Assembly: GCA_910584345.1 (NCBI GenBank)
Contig: CAJTZX010000014.1
Location: 1-64,000 of the forward strand
Direction of reading: 5' to 3'
Origin: an uncultured Eubacterium sp.
GTDB taxonomy: Bacteria; Bacillota; Clostridia; Lachnospirales; Lachnospiraceae
Length of the DNA stretch: 64,000 nt
In this document: positions 1 through 8,574 of the stretch, in pieces
How positions within the stretch are numbered: position 1 is the first letter of the stretch
Layout: each line of letters starts with the position of its first letter
Notes under the pieces: model-generated
What the model was told of the DNA's origin: nothing
Seen by the model: the letters and a program-made list of their open reading frames with translations, nothing else
Database searches by the model: none
Program-made: the position numbers and the translations under genes

Positions 1-51
1 CCCACGTATCCAGCTTGGAAGGCTGGTGTTCTACCATTGAACTACACCCGC
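1..51 (-). tRNA. tRNA-Gly (TCC), 3' part cut off by window edge
   Basis: On the minus strand the gene begins at position 51 with GCGGGTGTAG, a typical tRNA acceptor and D-stem start. The anticodon stem-loop carries CTTCCAA, giving anticodon TCC (glycine). The T arm and 3' acceptor strand lie outside the window. It sits 15 bases downstream of tRNA-Pro in the same orientation, so both are probably one tRNA transcript. Confidence 0.9.
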
Positions 52-66
52 ATGTTTTGTAACGAT

Positions 67-140
67 CGGGGTGACAGGATTCGAACCTGCGGCCTCCTGG
101 TCCCAAACCAGGCGCTCTAGCCAAGCTGAGCCACACCCCG
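67..140 (-). tRNA. tRNA-Pro (TGG)
   Basis: A 74-base cloverleaf on the minus strand: acceptor strands CGGGGTG and CACCCCG pair, the T loop contains GTTCGAATCC, and the anticodon loop TTTGGGA gives anticodon TGG (proline). No CCA is encoded. Confidence 0.95.
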
Positions 141-214
141 CTGTGTTAACTTTTCTGTTTTCCCGAACGCAAGATAAAGTATACCCTAGTATTTCCAAAT
201 TGTCAACACTTTTT

Positions 215-694
215 TTAAAGAAATTTTAAAAAAAATTGAAAATCTCCGTCATCCCCTGTTTCCATCACGATATAAGAAGGTTTGTGCCCTTCCTGCCTGG
301 GAAAGGACAGGCTTCCGGGATTAATTACGGATAATGTTCCTTCTTTTCGAATGACCGGACGATGGATATGACCGAACATCACCAGATCGGCATCCCTGCC
401 CTGAGCCTCCCGAATCAGATGTTCCAGACCTGCCACTACATAATAATAATGACCGTGCGTAATGAAAATACGTTTTCCTTCCAACTCAATGATCTGCTCC
501 TGCGGCAGCCTGGAAAAATAATCATTGTTTCCCTTCACTGCCGTTACCGGACAGCCTGCAGCGGTTTCCAGATAATCTTCATCCCCTTCAATATCTCCCA
601 GATGGATGACCTGATGATATGGACGCTCCAGCTTAAGCACTTTGTCCAGATTTTTATGATATCCATGCGTATCACTTATAATTAATACTCTCAT
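215..694 (-). CDS. MJ0936/YfcE-family metallophosphoesterase
   Basis: Predicted cytoplasmic phosphodiesterase of the calcineurin-like superfamily, 159 residues. All metal-binding blocks are visible: ISDTHG at the N-terminus, GDIEG, GNND, ITHGH and FGHIH near the end. The start at 694 is preferred over an upstream in-frame ATG at 727 because family members begin right before the ISDTHG strand and this start leaves a short gap to the rdgB stop at 714. The pair RdgB then MJ0936-type phosphoesterase is a conserved clostridial order. The physiological substrate is not known for this group. Confidence 0.9.
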   Translation of the reverse strand: MRVLIISDTHGYHKNLDKVLKLERPYHQVIHLGDIEGDEDYLETAAGCPVTAVKGNNDYFSRLPQEQIIELEGKRIFITHGHYYYVVAGLEHLIREAQGRDADLVMFGHIHRPVIRKEGTLSVINPGSLSFPRQEGHKPSYIVMETGDDGDFQFFLKFL

Positions 695-713
695 AACACC
701 CATCTCCCTGTTT

Positions 714-1334
714 TCATTTTGCTTCATGTACTTTAAGTATGCCTCTGTACACCAGTTCTTGTTTCATTGCCCTTAGCGCATTTCCCCTATGACTGCACGC
801 ATTTTTTTGTTCCATCGTAAGCTCTGCCGTGGAGCAGCCATAATCATCTACGTAAAAAATCGGATCATACCCAAATCCATTTGTACCTGCGATTTTCCAT
901 CCAATATACCCTTCTATCGTGCCTCTTGTAGTAAACACACCGTTGCCTGGAACTGCTGCTGCAATCGCACAGACAAAACGTGCGCTTCTGCGCTCTTTTT
1001 CCACACCGGTAAGCCGATACAGCAATGTCTGATTTTTGATATCATAAGAAGTATCTTCTCCAAGATAACGGGCGGAATAAATTCCCGGTTCTTTATTCAG
1101 ATAATCAATTTCCAGCCCGGAATCATCTGCCAGTATAATATCTTCTGGCGCCAGCTTTGCAATTTCTGTCACTTTTTTGCATGCATTTTCTTCGAAAGTT
1201 GTCCCGTCTTCCATGACATCTGCTTTGATTCCTGCTTCTTTCATCGACAAAATTTCCAAATTGCAGTCTGACAATATTTCTTTTATTTCTTTCATTTTGT
1301 TTTCATTTCCTGTTGCAAATATGATTCTATTCAT
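714..1334 (-). CDS. rdgB: RdgB/HAM1 non-canonical purine NTP pyrophosphatase
   Basis: Hydrolyses XTP, dITP and ITP to monophosphates, cleaning the nucleotide pool. It is 206 residues, the usual length. The N-terminal FATGNENKMKEI, the ADDSGLEID block and the GFGYDPIF motif are the family signatures for nucleotide and magnesium binding. Cytoplasmic. It lies directly upstream of the phosphoesterase gene on the same strand and probably shares its transcript. Confidence 0.95.
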   Translation of the reverse strand: MNRIIFATGNENKMKEIKEILSDCNLEILSMKEAGIKADVMEDGTTFEENACKKVTEIAKLAPEDIILADDSGLEIDYLNKEPGIYSARYLGEDTSYDIKNQTLLYRLTGVEKERRSARFVCAIAAAVPGNGVFTTRGTIEGYIGWKIAGTNGFGYDPIFYVDDYGCSTAELTMEQKNACSHRGNALRAMKQELVYRGILKVHEAK

Positions 1335-1403
1335 CAGTTATCTTCCTCCTGCTGTTAGCTGTTGCTTCTCTTATTAGCTTCTCTTCCTGATACCTCGCGG
1401 CTA

Positions 1404-2579
1404 CTATTTCTCTTTTTCAATCTGATCCAGGCGATCCAGCGATTTCAGCAACGCGTGATACAGCCCCCTGGCCGCTTTGCGCTGATATCCGGGATCTGTC
1501 AGTCTCGCCAATTCATTCGGATTGTTCATAAATCCTACTTCAACGAGTGCAACCGGTGCGGCCGAATTTCTTATAATATAGATTTTATTTCCATTGATAA
1601 GTCTTCTCTTTTTCGCACCTAATGCAGCTACTTCTTCATCCAGGCATATTTGTGCAAAATCCTGGGTATCAAATTCCGTATCTGGAGCCAGCTCATTATA
1701 CATGACCTCAACGCCTTCCACCCCTGGATTGCCTTTTAGGGAATTAATATGCACACTTAAAAACAAATCCGCTCCCAGCTCGTTTGCAAGTCCTACCCGA
1801 TCGGAAAGCGATGGATTTGAATCATCCAATCTTGTGTAATAAACTCCAATACTGGCATCATCTTCCTCGTCAAACAATGCTTTGATCTGCTGTACAATTG
1901 CGAGGGTAATATTTTTTTCATAAATTGTTCCAGATACTGCCCCAGGCGCACCTCCACCATGTCCTGCGTCTACAACGACAATCCGATCGTACAACTCCCC
2001 TGGTGACAAAAAATCCAAATATAAGTAATCTTCATCAAAGCTGTAATCTGCCTCTACCATCTTATCCATCGTCAGAGCAACCGTACCGCTGCTTCCCTCA
2101 CTGGAATAATCCAGACTTTGCATATCTCCACTTTCACCAAGCACCATATAGTCATAAATATAGTTTTCATCTGCTCCCGGTATCCGAATATCGATCCGCC
2201 GCGAAATAAGATTCTCAACAACTTCTACGTTCGTTGCATCCGCACCTTTCGGCAGCTCCAGCTGCATCTGATGTGTGATAACGATCACATCTTCCTGGGG
2301 TTTTGGTTCCCCTCCTTCTTCGACTACTTCCTGCTCCGCCTTTTCTGCTTTTTGTGCCTGTTCCTGTACCTGCTGCGTATTATAATCCATAATTTCCAAT
2401 CCAGACATTTTTTCTAATAATGCATATCGTTCTTCCCTTGCCCGCTGATCTGCGCGAATACTGGCGCTGAACGCTTCTATTCGCTGTTCCAGTGCCGGCA
2501 AAAACCATACTGCCACACATACAAAAAGAGAAAATGCACACGTAAAAAATGCTGTAAAACGTGCCAATCTCTTTTCCAT
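1404..2579 (-). CDS. Membrane-anchored N-acetylmuramoyl-L-alanine amidase (Amidase_3)
   Basis: Zinc amidase that cleaves the bond between muramic acid and the stem peptide of peptidoglycan. The protein (391 residues) has one N-terminal membrane segment, a coiled-coil and acidic linker of about 120 residues, then an Amidase_3 domain with VDAGHGG, YEKNITLA, FLSVHIN and LVEVGFMNN, which supply the zinc ligands and catalytic Glu. The start at 2579 has GAGGAAG five bases upstream; the in-frame ATG at 2606 lacks a ribosome site. The anchor predicts an extracytoplasmic domain. A role in cell separation or sporulation is inference. Confidence 0.88.
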   Translation of the reverse strand: MEKRLARFTAFFTCAFSLFVCVAVWFLPALEQRIEAFSASIRADQRAREERYALLEKMSGLEIMDYNTQQVQEQAQKAEKAEQEVVEEGGEPKPQEDVIVITHQMQLELPKGADATNVEVVENLISRRIDIRIPGADENYIYDYMVLGESGDMQSLDYSSEGSSGTVALTMDKMVEADYSFDEDYLYLDFLSPGELYDRIVVVDAGHGGGAPGAVSGTIYEKNITLAIVQQIKALFDEEDDASIGVYYTRLDDSNPSLSDRVGLANELGADLFLSVHINSLKGNPGVEGVEVMYNELAPDTEFDTQDFAQICLDEEVAALGAKKRRLINGNKIYIIRNSAAPVALVEVGFMNNPNELARLTDPGYQRKAARGLYHALLKSLDRLDQIEKEK

Positions 2580-2633
2580 AACTGCTTCCTCCTCTGTTTC
2601 CCTCATCAGCCTGCAGCTGAATCCATTTGTACG

Positions 2634-4385
2634 TTATTTTTCACTGGTTTCTTCGTTTGTAATATGCAGCCGTTTTGACGGACGCCTTGTATATGCTTTA
2701 ATACAAAGATTACAGTCTGAACTTTCTTTTACATCTGCCCAATTCTTTCCTTGTGCGCTGACGTAGCCCTCACCATCCTCTAAATCAACATTTCGAGTCA
2801 GCTCATCAGCAGCATATTCGATTGCCATCGGCCGAACTTCGTTTGGGGTAGACAGCCAGACTACTACTGCAAATTTTCTGTTTTTTGCTACACGAATCGA
2901 CTGGTCAAAGCGAATCGTATGATACCCCGCATGAGACAGCCTTCCCTCTGCCACAAGTATCCGTTCATCCATCGATGATATATCCGTAAATTCCGAAACG
3001 ATATAGACCTGATAGCTTGTATTCTTACCTGTCGTATAAAACCCTGCTGCCGCTATATCCTCTTCTTCCTCTGTCAGATAAACATTTGCCCCATAGATAC
3101 TTTCTTTATTGTATCCCATCTGGCCGACCCATCCGCATAAATCAGACTGATATAGCTTATCATAATTATCCGCCTCTTCTACTCCGGTAAAAACAAGATT
3201 ATGGATCCCTATATTTGTATCATAATAGGACACATAAAAAACTCCATCATCACCAAAGTCTGCTCCCCAACTATTCTGGCAAATAAACGCACCGTCATCT
3301 GCAACCTCTGTCTGAAAATTTTCTCGTGGAAAATTATCGTCCCAGCCAATAATAACTACATCATGATTTGGTTTTTCTTCTCCCATATAGCAGTAAGCAT
3401 GTTTTTCTCTATTATAATAAGAAGAATCCCCATCCGCATTTTGCAGCGTCGTATAAATACAGCTCTCAACCCCGCCATATTGAAAAACCGCCTGTTTAAT
3501 CCCGTCCAAATCTTTCGCATCGATAATCTGCATATCCTGCACATGTTTTACAGCCGTCAATGAAGGATCTGTGTCACCATCTCCATAAGGATCGTCCTCT
3601 TCTCTGACCGGCCCCTGCCATGCAGCCAAATATGCCATCGCCATCGTATACTGTCCGCCATCTTTCAGTGAGCTTGTAAAGCTATGATTCTGATTCATAT
3701 GATCTACGGACAACTGCATATTCGTTTCCGGCATTAACGCTGATTCCAGCGCTGTCAATGATGCAAACGCCCAACATGTGCCATAGGGCCCCTGATCGCG
3801 AATCTTTGGCGCGCGTCCTTTCGCTCTTAAATCATACTGATAGGGAAGATGTATGTCGTCATCTGACCGTACGCTCTGGACAATCAGCACGTTTTCCTCC
3901 ATGTCCCATTGAGACGCATATCCAAATTCTTCCATCAGTATATCCAGTGGAAGATAATATCTGCCGTTTTGTTCTATAAGAGACGGCTGTTTAACTATCT
4001 TTTCTTTATTCTTAATATAATAATTTTGATTTGGTTCAAATTCTAATGTATCTTCGCTTTTCTCAATAACAAAAAGTTTTTCATCATACAGATGTGCACT
4101 GCATGCAAAGCCGTCCCGCAGCAAATCCGTCGGAAGCATCATCCTGCGCTCATCATCCATATAAATACCATCTTCCAGATTGGAAAATTTACGTCCGTCT
4201 ATATGAACAGCCAAATACATTTGATTTACTTCTTCTGCAATGACCGGATCCCATTCTTCCCTGGACAGATTTGCTCCCTGAACTTTCGCTGTATGTGCAA
4301 AACTCTGTCCGATAAACTCAAACTTCAAAAGCATTAACATTCCAAGTATGACCGCAGACCAGACATACCTTTTCAATTCATGCAT
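2634..4385 (-). CDS. Secreted papain-like (C1) cysteine protease with N-terminal stalk domain
   Basis: 583 residues. An N-terminal hydrophobic segment (about residues 9-30) is a signal or anchor. Residues about 80-170 resemble a copper-amine-oxidase N-terminal-like stalk module, seen in clostridial surface proteins. A C1A peptidase domain follows with Cys204 (GPYGTCWAFASL), His341 (HDVVIIGW) and Asn371 (CQNSWGADFG). The last 150 residues form a beta-rich region as in clostridial cysteine proteases with a lectin-like tail. The start overlaps the end of the methyltransferase gene by 13 bases. The substrate is unknown; a surface or secreted protease is the likely role. Confidence 0.87.
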   Translation of the reverse strand: MHELKRYVWSAVILGMLMLLKFEFIGQSFAHTAKVQGANLSREEWDPVIAEEVNQMYLAVHIDGRKFSNLEDGIYMDDERRMMLPTDLLRDGFACSAHLYDEKLFVIEKSEDTLEFEPNQNYYIKNKEKIVKQPSLIEQNGRYYLPLDILMEEFGYASQWDMEENVLIVQSVRSDDDIHLPYQYDLRAKGRAPKIRDQGPYGTCWAFASLTALESALMPETNMQLSVDHMNQNHSFTSSLKDGGQYTMAMAYLAAWQGPVREEDDPYGDGDTDPSLTAVKHVQDMQIIDAKDLDGIKQAVFQYGGVESCIYTTLQNADGDSSYYNREKHAYCYMGEEKPNHDVVIIGWDDNFPRENFQTEVADDGAFICQNSWGADFGDDGVFYVSYYDTNIGIHNLVFTGVEEADNYDKLYQSDLCGWVGQMGYNKESIYGANVYLTEEEEDIAAAGFYTTGKNTSYQVYIVSEFTDISSMDERILVAEGRLSHAGYHTIRFDQSIRVAKNRKFAVVVWLSTPNEVRPMAIEYAADELTRNVDLEDGEGYVSAQGKNWADVKESSDCNLCIKAYTRRPSKRLHITNEETSEK

Positions 4386-5539
4386 ACTTCCTTTTTCCTT
4401 TTTGGAGGTTTTGGCCCCATAAACTGATAAAAATTCGTCTTAAGCATCCCGTTATAAATCTTTCGTTTTTTATCTGCATTGCGTCCAATAAACCGTTCTG
4501 TATCTTCATATCCGGTAATTATGTATAACGACCATGCATCCAGATTCCGATATGCTTCTCCTATCTGCTCATACAACTTTGGCAAATCCCGTTTATCTTC
4601 CATACGCTCCCCATATGGCGGATTCGTAATTACAAATCCATACTTCTTTGGATGTCGAAGCTGTTGAATACTTCTTTTCTGAAAATGAATCAAATGATCT
4701 ACTCCCGCGCGCTTTGCATTCTCACGTGCGATACGGATCACGTCTCCATCTATATCATACCCCTGAATATCGACAGCAAGATCTGGCTTTGCGAGATCCC
4801 TCGCTTCCTCTGACGCTTCATACCAAATCTTTTTCAAAATCATATTCTCCCATTCCTGCGCCGTAAAATCCCGATTCATACCTGGCGCGATATTTGCAGC
4901 CATCAAAGCAGCTTCAATAGGAAATGTGCCGCTGCCGCAAAACGGATCGACCAAAATACGGTCTGCATGCCACGGTGTCAGCTTGATTAACGCGGCTGCC
5001 AATGTCTCAGAAATTGGCGCCAATCCGCTCATCGTACGATATCCGCGCTTATGCAGCGATTCCCCTGTCGTATCGATGGTAACCGTCACTTCATCTTTTA
5101 ACAAAAAAATTCGAATAGGGTATTGTGCACCTGTCTCCGCAAACCATTCCTGGTCATAATATTCCTTCATCTTTTCAACAACTGCTTTTTTCACAATTCT
5201 TTGAATATCTGACGGGCTAAACAGCTTGCTCCTGATAGAGGATGCTTTTGTAACCCAGAATTTTGCATCTTTTGGCAAATAAATTTCCCACGGCAGCGCA
5301 CGGATGCCTTCAAACAATTCATCATAAGTAACCGCATGAAAGCTGCCAACTTTTAGCAGCACCCTCTCTGCCGTACGCAAAAAAATATTGGCACGGCAGA
5401 TGGCTTGCGCATCTCCTATAAATGTGACTTTCCCATCTTCAACTTTTGTAATTTCATATCCAAGATCGTATACTTCTTTTTTTAACACAGCTTCCAGTCC
5501 AAAATGGCAAGGCGCTGTTAATTCAAATGTCTGCATCAT
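4373..5539 (-). CDS. THUMP-domain 23S rRNA methyltransferase (RlmL/YpsC type)
   Basis: A 388-residue SAM-dependent RNA methyltransferase. Residues about 1-160 are a THUMP domain. The Rossmann methyltransferase follows, with DPFCGSGTFPIEAA as the SAM-binding motif and TNPPYGERM as the base-flipping N6-adenine/N2-guanine catalytic motif. This matches Firmicutes YpsC and the N-terminal half of E. coli RlmL, predicted to make m2G in 23S rRNA. Cytoplasmic. No ClpP or SAM riboswitch features are visible nearby. Confidence 0.9.
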   Translation of the reverse strand: MMQTFELTAPCHFGLEAVLKKEVYDLGYEITKVEDGKVTFIGDAQAICRANIFLRTAERVLLKVGSFHAVTYDELFEGIRALPWEIYLPKDAKFWVTKASSIRSKLFSPSDIQRIVKKAVVEKMKEYYDQEWFAETGAQYPIRIFLLKDEVTVTIDTTGESLHKRGYRTMSGLAPISETLAAALIKLTPWHADRILVDPFCGSGTFPIEAALMAANIAPGMNRDFTAQEWENMILKKIWYEASEEARDLAKPDLAVDIQGYDIDGDVIRIARENAKRAGVDHLIHFQKRSIQQLRHPKKYGFVITNPPYGERMEDKRDLPKLYEQIGEAYRNLDAWSLYIITGYEDTERFIGRNADKKRKIYNGMLKTNFYQFMGPKPPKRKKEVCMN

Positions 5540-5633
5540 TTCTCCATTGTTTTCCTTTTTTTAACTTTTTGTTTCCGTTATCTGTTTTTCTTAGTTTATA
5601 TTATCTTGTCTGATTTACGGTGTCAATCAAATT

Positions 5634-5942
5634 TTATTTGTTATGTGCATTTTGTGACAAAAAACACTCAACACCTCCAATTAACGCCCCGACATGATAG
5701 CCTCTTTTACTTAGCCTCTTTGCCGCCATCAGGCTCAGATTTCCATGTTCACAATAAAAAATAATATTTCCTCTGATTGGCAGCCTATGCTCCCATTCTG
5801 CCATATGCTCATATGGAAAGTTTCTGGCCCCAGGCAAATGATATTCCATATATTGTTCTGGATCCCTTAAGTCTACAAAAAAAGTATCCCTTCGATTTAA
5901 ATACGCTGGTGCATCTTTACATTTAATCAGTTCAAAATCCAT
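5634..5942 (-). CDS. Single-domain rhodanese-like protein
   Basis: 102 residues from an ATG at 5942 that has AGGAGG just upstream. The family features are FVDLRDPEQYMEYHLPGA (substrate-side motif) and the active-site loop YCEHGNLSL, with a Cys followed by the phosphate-cradle-like loop. Predicted sulfur carrier or sulfurtransferase in the cytoplasm; the acceptor is unknown. The loop differs from the classical CRSGxR, lacking both Arg residues, so catalytic competence is uncertain. Confidence 0.82.
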   Translation of the reverse strand: MDFELIKCKDAPAYLNRRDTFFVDLRDPEQYMEYHLPGARNFPYEHMAEWEHRLPIRGNIIFYCEHGNLSLMAAKRLSKRGYHVGALIGGVECFLSQNAHNK

Positions 5943-5957
5943 AGCTCCTCCTATATA

Positions 5958-6010
5958 CAAACAGCCCTGTGCAAAAGGAACGGCTGTTTCTTTTGTACAG
6001 AGCTGTTTTG
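5958..6010 (-). terminator. Stem-loop terminator of the Asn/Ala/Ser-rich gene
   Basis: CAAACAGC at 5958 pairs with GCTGTTTTG at 6002 and the arms continue inward (CTGTGCAAAAG with CTTTTGTACAG). It lies between the stop of the 6049-6270 gene and the ribosome site of the rhodanese gene, so it would end or attenuate the upstream transcript. It lacks a long U tract, so efficiency is uncertain. Confidence 0.6.
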
Positions 6011-6048
6011 TTAATATAGTCTATTCAATTGAGGAGCGATTGCCATTC

Positions 6049-6270
6049 TTATTTTGTGTGGCAGTCTGAAAATTTGCTGTCAGCTTTGTTAGAAGCCTGG
6101 TTTTTAGCATTCTGAGCATTGCTGGCGTTGCTGGCTCTGTTTGAGCTGTTGTTTGCATTACTTGCATTACTTGCATTGCTCGCATTTGACGCATTGTTTG
6201 CGTTATTTGCATTATTTGCGTTATTTGCATTTGTAGAGTTAGATGCATTTGATGTCTTGTTCTTTGCCAT
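6049..6270 (-). CDS. Asn/Ala/Ser-rich low-complexity small protein, possible spore protein
   Basis: 73 residues made almost entirely of Asn, Ala and Ser in three-residue blocks (repeats of NAN and NAS), with a Lys-containing head (MAKNKTSN) and tail. No domain is recognised. The start has AGGAGG nine bases upstream. A candidate sigma-G promoter precedes it (6332-6361). The composition, rich in small polar residues with few hydrophobics, recalls gamma-type small acid-soluble spore proteins such as SspE, which act as an amino-acid store in the spore core. That function is inference from composition and promoter, not homology. The DNA is repetitive and prone to slippage. Confidence 0.7.
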   Translation of the reverse strand: MAKNKTSNASNSTNANNANNANNANNASNASNASNASNANNSSNRASNASNAQNAKNQASNKADSKFSDCHTK

Positions 6271-6331
6271 TTTTCATAGCCTCCTATTTTCCTATCTATA
6301 ATTGCAATGTTTTGTTCAAACATTGTATTGA

Positions 6332-6361
6332 TAGTATGGACAGAGAGACTTCTTTTATACT
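6332..6361 (-). promoter_or_regulatory. Candidate sigma-G promoter for the Asn/Ala/Ser-rich gene
   Basis: Reading the minus strand, AGTATA (6361-6356) and CATACTA (6338-6332) are separated by 17 bases. CATACTA matches the published sigma-G -10 consensus exactly; the -35 matches TGAATA at four of six positions. It lies about 60 bases upstream of the start codon. A perfect inverted repeat CAATGTTT/AAACATTG follows in the leader (6305-6325). Confidence 0.5.
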
Positions 6362-6392
6362 GGAAAATTTTAGAATACGGGAAAACTTAAGT

Positions 6393-6782
6393 TCAAGCTG
6401 ATTTCAGCTTTTTTTCGTATGCTCTGCGGTAATTGCCTAGTTGTCTGCATAACAGTGCCAAATCCAGTCTTTCTTTCCAATTTCTTCCTTTTTTAGAGTA
6501 ATATAATTCAAACTTAATATTTCGATTAACCAGATATTGAATAAATCCCGCATAAAAATTAAAATACCAGCTTGTAATATGGCTGTCCTCTACCTGTGCA
6601 ACCTTTTTTGTCTGAAGCATTTTCGAAATCTTTGTCAGTACGGATATCAGATTCATTTCCTTTAATGCCGGAGCAAACCGAAAACAAAGCAGCCCCAAAT
6701 TAATCGTTTCCAGTCCATTGACACGGAACCGATCGATCAGGCTTTCTACTGATTCCACATTAAATTGTGCTGTTTTTTCCAT
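6393..6782 (-). CDS. Unrecognised 129-residue cytoplasmic protein
   Basis: No family recognised. From the ATG at 6782 (TAGGA just upstream) the protein is 129 residues, largely helical, basic at the C-terminus, with no signal or membrane segment. A region around FNFYAGFIQYL is aromatic-rich. It lies between two other small unknown or housekeeping genes and appears to be a separate transcription unit. It could be a regulator or a TPR-like helical protein; nothing in the sequence decides this. Confidence 0.6.
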   Translation of the reverse strand: MEKTAQFNVESVESLIDRFRVNGLETINLGLLCFRFAPALKEMNLISVLTKISKMLQTKKVAQVEDSHITSWYFNFYAGFIQYLVNRNIKFELYYSKKGRNWKERLDLALLCRQLGNYRRAYEKKLKSA

Positions 6783-6869
6783 AATCATTCCTACCGCCTG
6801 CATTCTCTATCTATACAGTATGTCGGATACTTGGAACAGTTTCCTTATCATCTGTATTTTTAACGTTCC

Positions 6870-7112
6870 TTATGAAATATTTGCTGTTCCCAGTTCTTTG
6901 ATCTGTTCTATTAAGTCCAGATCCGAAGCAGTCAGCTTTACATTTGAGGTAAGCGTATCCCCATTTGGCCGCCGGATAGTCATTTCAATAATTGTTCCTT
7001 CCTCGAAAGGCCGGCTAACAACCGCCTGAAAAAATCGCGGCAGCTTCGGGTGACTGCGCGTAAATTCATCCCACATACTTTTCATCTTAAAAATCATAGC
7101 CGGATTTACCAT
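6870..7112 (-). CDS. Small conserved-looking protein, 80 residues
   Basis: Not recognised. An N-terminal helix (MIFKMKSMWDEFTRSHPKLP) is followed by a beta-rich segment with FEEGTIIEMTIRRPNGD. It ends with a helix rich in Asp, Leu and Glu. It has a good ribosome site (AGGTATAAAT) and typical codon use. No signal peptide. Clostridial genomes carry similar short genes of unknown role. Confidence 0.6.
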   Translation of the reverse strand: MVNPAMIFKMKSMWDEFTRSHPKLPRFFQAVVSRPFEEGTIIEMTIRRPNGDTLTSNVKLTASDLDLIEQIKELGTANIS

Positions 7113-7161
7113 ATTTATACCTCCATTTTTTGTTTATCATACAACACTTTTGCCAAAATTG

Positions 7162-8022
7162 CTACACAGACCGTCCATTTTCATAACAAACACGCATCAT
7201 TTCTCTTGTCAGGCTGAATGAATCGTCCATATCTTTGAGTTGCTCCCGGCTGACCCATTCTGCAGATGCAAGTTCGTTTTCATCCAGTGAAATTTGATCG
7301 CTCCCATCTAATTGTGCGAAATAACCTAGCAGCAGATTCCCGTCAATTCCCCACGGCTGCGATTTGTAGTACCGGATATTTTTCACTCGTACCCCTGTTT
7401 CTTCCATAACCTCGCGCCTTACCGTATCTTCCGCTGTTTCACCGATTTCCGTAAATCCGGCAATTAGCGCATACCGTTTATATTCCCGATTCGCATACTT
7501 TGTCAGCAGTATTTTGTCTCCATTGGTCACTGCCACGATCACCGCTGGAGCGATTCTTGGATAGATCTGATTGCCGCACTCCTTGCAAGAAAGCATACGC
7601 TCTTTTACATCCGGCACAGTCTTAGCGCCGCAGCGGCCACAAAATCTGTGATTTTTATACCATTGGTACAAGTGATATGCCGTATAAACCACAAAGCAAA
7701 GCTCACGATCTGCATGTGCCCGAAGCCCTGACATTTTCACCCATCGAAAATCTGTTTTTGTATCATCCCATGCTTCCCATGCACCCGGATCATCTGAATA
7801 TAAATAGTACGAATCCTGATCTATGCAGAACAAATACGTATCTACCGTTAAGGAATGGCCCAAAACATTCTCTATCTCTGCACGCTTTGGCAGCTGCCAA
7901 TGACTGTCTTTTTCTTTTATCAAAATATTATTTTTCAAAAAAACTGCTATACGATCATTTTCATTTGGTTTCTTTAATTGAAATTCATTATGAAACTTCT
8001 TTGGTGCAATATCCTGAATCAT
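7162..8022 (-). CDS. nudC: NudC-type NAD(+)/RNA-cap diphosphatase
   Basis: A Nudix hydrolase of about 286 residues with the NudC architecture: an N-terminal domain, a four-Cys zinc ribbon (CGRCG ... CKECG) and a complete Nudix box (GFTEIGETAEDTVRREVMEE). NudC enzymes hydrolyse NADH or NAD and remove NAD caps from RNA. The NudC-specific SQPW signature is present, but the residues after it are GIDGNL rather than the usual PFPxS, so nucleotide preference may differ. The start at 8022 has GGGAG seven bases upstream. It follows the 8039-8494 gene closely. Confidence 0.88.
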   Translation of the reverse strand: MIQDIAPKKFHNEFQLKKPNENDRIAVFLKNNILIKEKDSHWQLPKRAEIENVLGHSLTVDTYLFCIDQDSYYLYSDDPGAWEAWDDTKTDFRWVKMSGLRAHADRELCFVVYTAYHLYQWYKNHRFCGRCGAKTVPDVKERMLSCKECGNQIYPRIAPAVIVAVTNGDKILLTKYANREYKRYALIAGFTEIGETAEDTVRREVMEETGVRVKNIRYYKSQPWGIDGNLLLGYFAQLDGSDQISLDENELASAEWVSREQLKDMDDSFSLTREMMRVCYENGRSV

Positions 8023-8038
8023 TCTAACACTCCCTGAT

Positions 8039-8494
8039 CTATACATTCAGAAAACGGTTCCATTCCTCCGCATCCCGGGTACCTGCAATATGCAGTACAT
8101 AAGTCCGTTCGTTACCAGCATCAATCGTTATCCTGTATGTATCTTCTGATTTTTCTAATGCATAAATACAGCTTTCCCCATCCGTAAATGATTTTAACAT
8201 TTCATTATAAGTGTCCGGCTTCAGCTCTTTATCTTCGTACTGTTCCATCAATTTGCCGTCTGCATTATAGACTTTATAACCTTCTTCTATAAATTTTACA
8301 ATCTCTGCGTTATGTATCTGAAAATACAGCTCGTTCGCACGCATCTGCCGAATATCCCGATTTTGTGAATTTTCAGGATGAATCATCACATTATCAAGCG
8401 TAAACTGAAGGCAACCATTGATCTTTTGTATTTCCTGAATATAAGATTGTGAAAAATCAAAATGATTCCACTCATTTGCTGTTGCATATTTCAT
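8039..8494 (-). CDS. Unrecognised 151-residue protein
   Basis: No family recognised. The ATG at 8494 has GGAGG nine bases upstream; the longer upstream reading frame runs through a duplicated stretch and is unlikely to be translated. The product is soluble and mixed alpha/beta. It contains NVMIHPENSQNRDIRQMRAN and a C-terminal strand-helix (YVLHIAGTRDAEEWNRFLNV). It is sandwiched between tmk and nudC in one operon. Function unknown. Confidence 0.65.
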   Translation of the reverse strand: MKYATANEWNHFDFSQSYIQEIQKINGCLQFTLDNVMIHPENSQNRDIRQMRANELYFQIHNAEIVKFIEEGYKVYNADGKLMEQYEDKELKPDTYNEMLKSFTDGESCIYALEKSEDTYRITIDAGNERTYVLHIAGTRDAEEWNRFLNV

Positions 8495-8506
8495 ACTTTC
8501 ATCCCT

Positions 8507-8574
8507 CCTGCTGCACGTACTGTAACCTATTTCATGTTTACACCCTGCCTGCTGCACGCACTGTAACGTATTCC
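8507..8574. repeat. Imperfect tandem duplication of about 27 bp at the 3' end of tmk
   Basis: CCTGCTGCACGTACTGTAAC at 8507 and CCTGCTGCACGCACTGTAAC at 8548 are 41 bases apart and nearly identical, continuing with CTATTTC and GTATTCC. The second copy encodes the tail of thymidylate kinase; the first copy is a non-coding echo just upstream of the next gene, carrying an extra ribosome-site-like stretch. Confidence 0.75.

Noticed and set aside
6049..6270. CRISPR-like array of short repeats
   Set aside because: The repeat unit is a coding triplet/nonamer pattern (NAN/NAS) within one open frame; there is no alternation of conserved repeats and unique spacers.
6021..6323. Alternative-frame ORF (Met/Gln/Thr-rich) over the same repeats
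   Set aside because: It has no ribosome site; the shorter frame has AGGAGG at good spacing and a promoter candidate.
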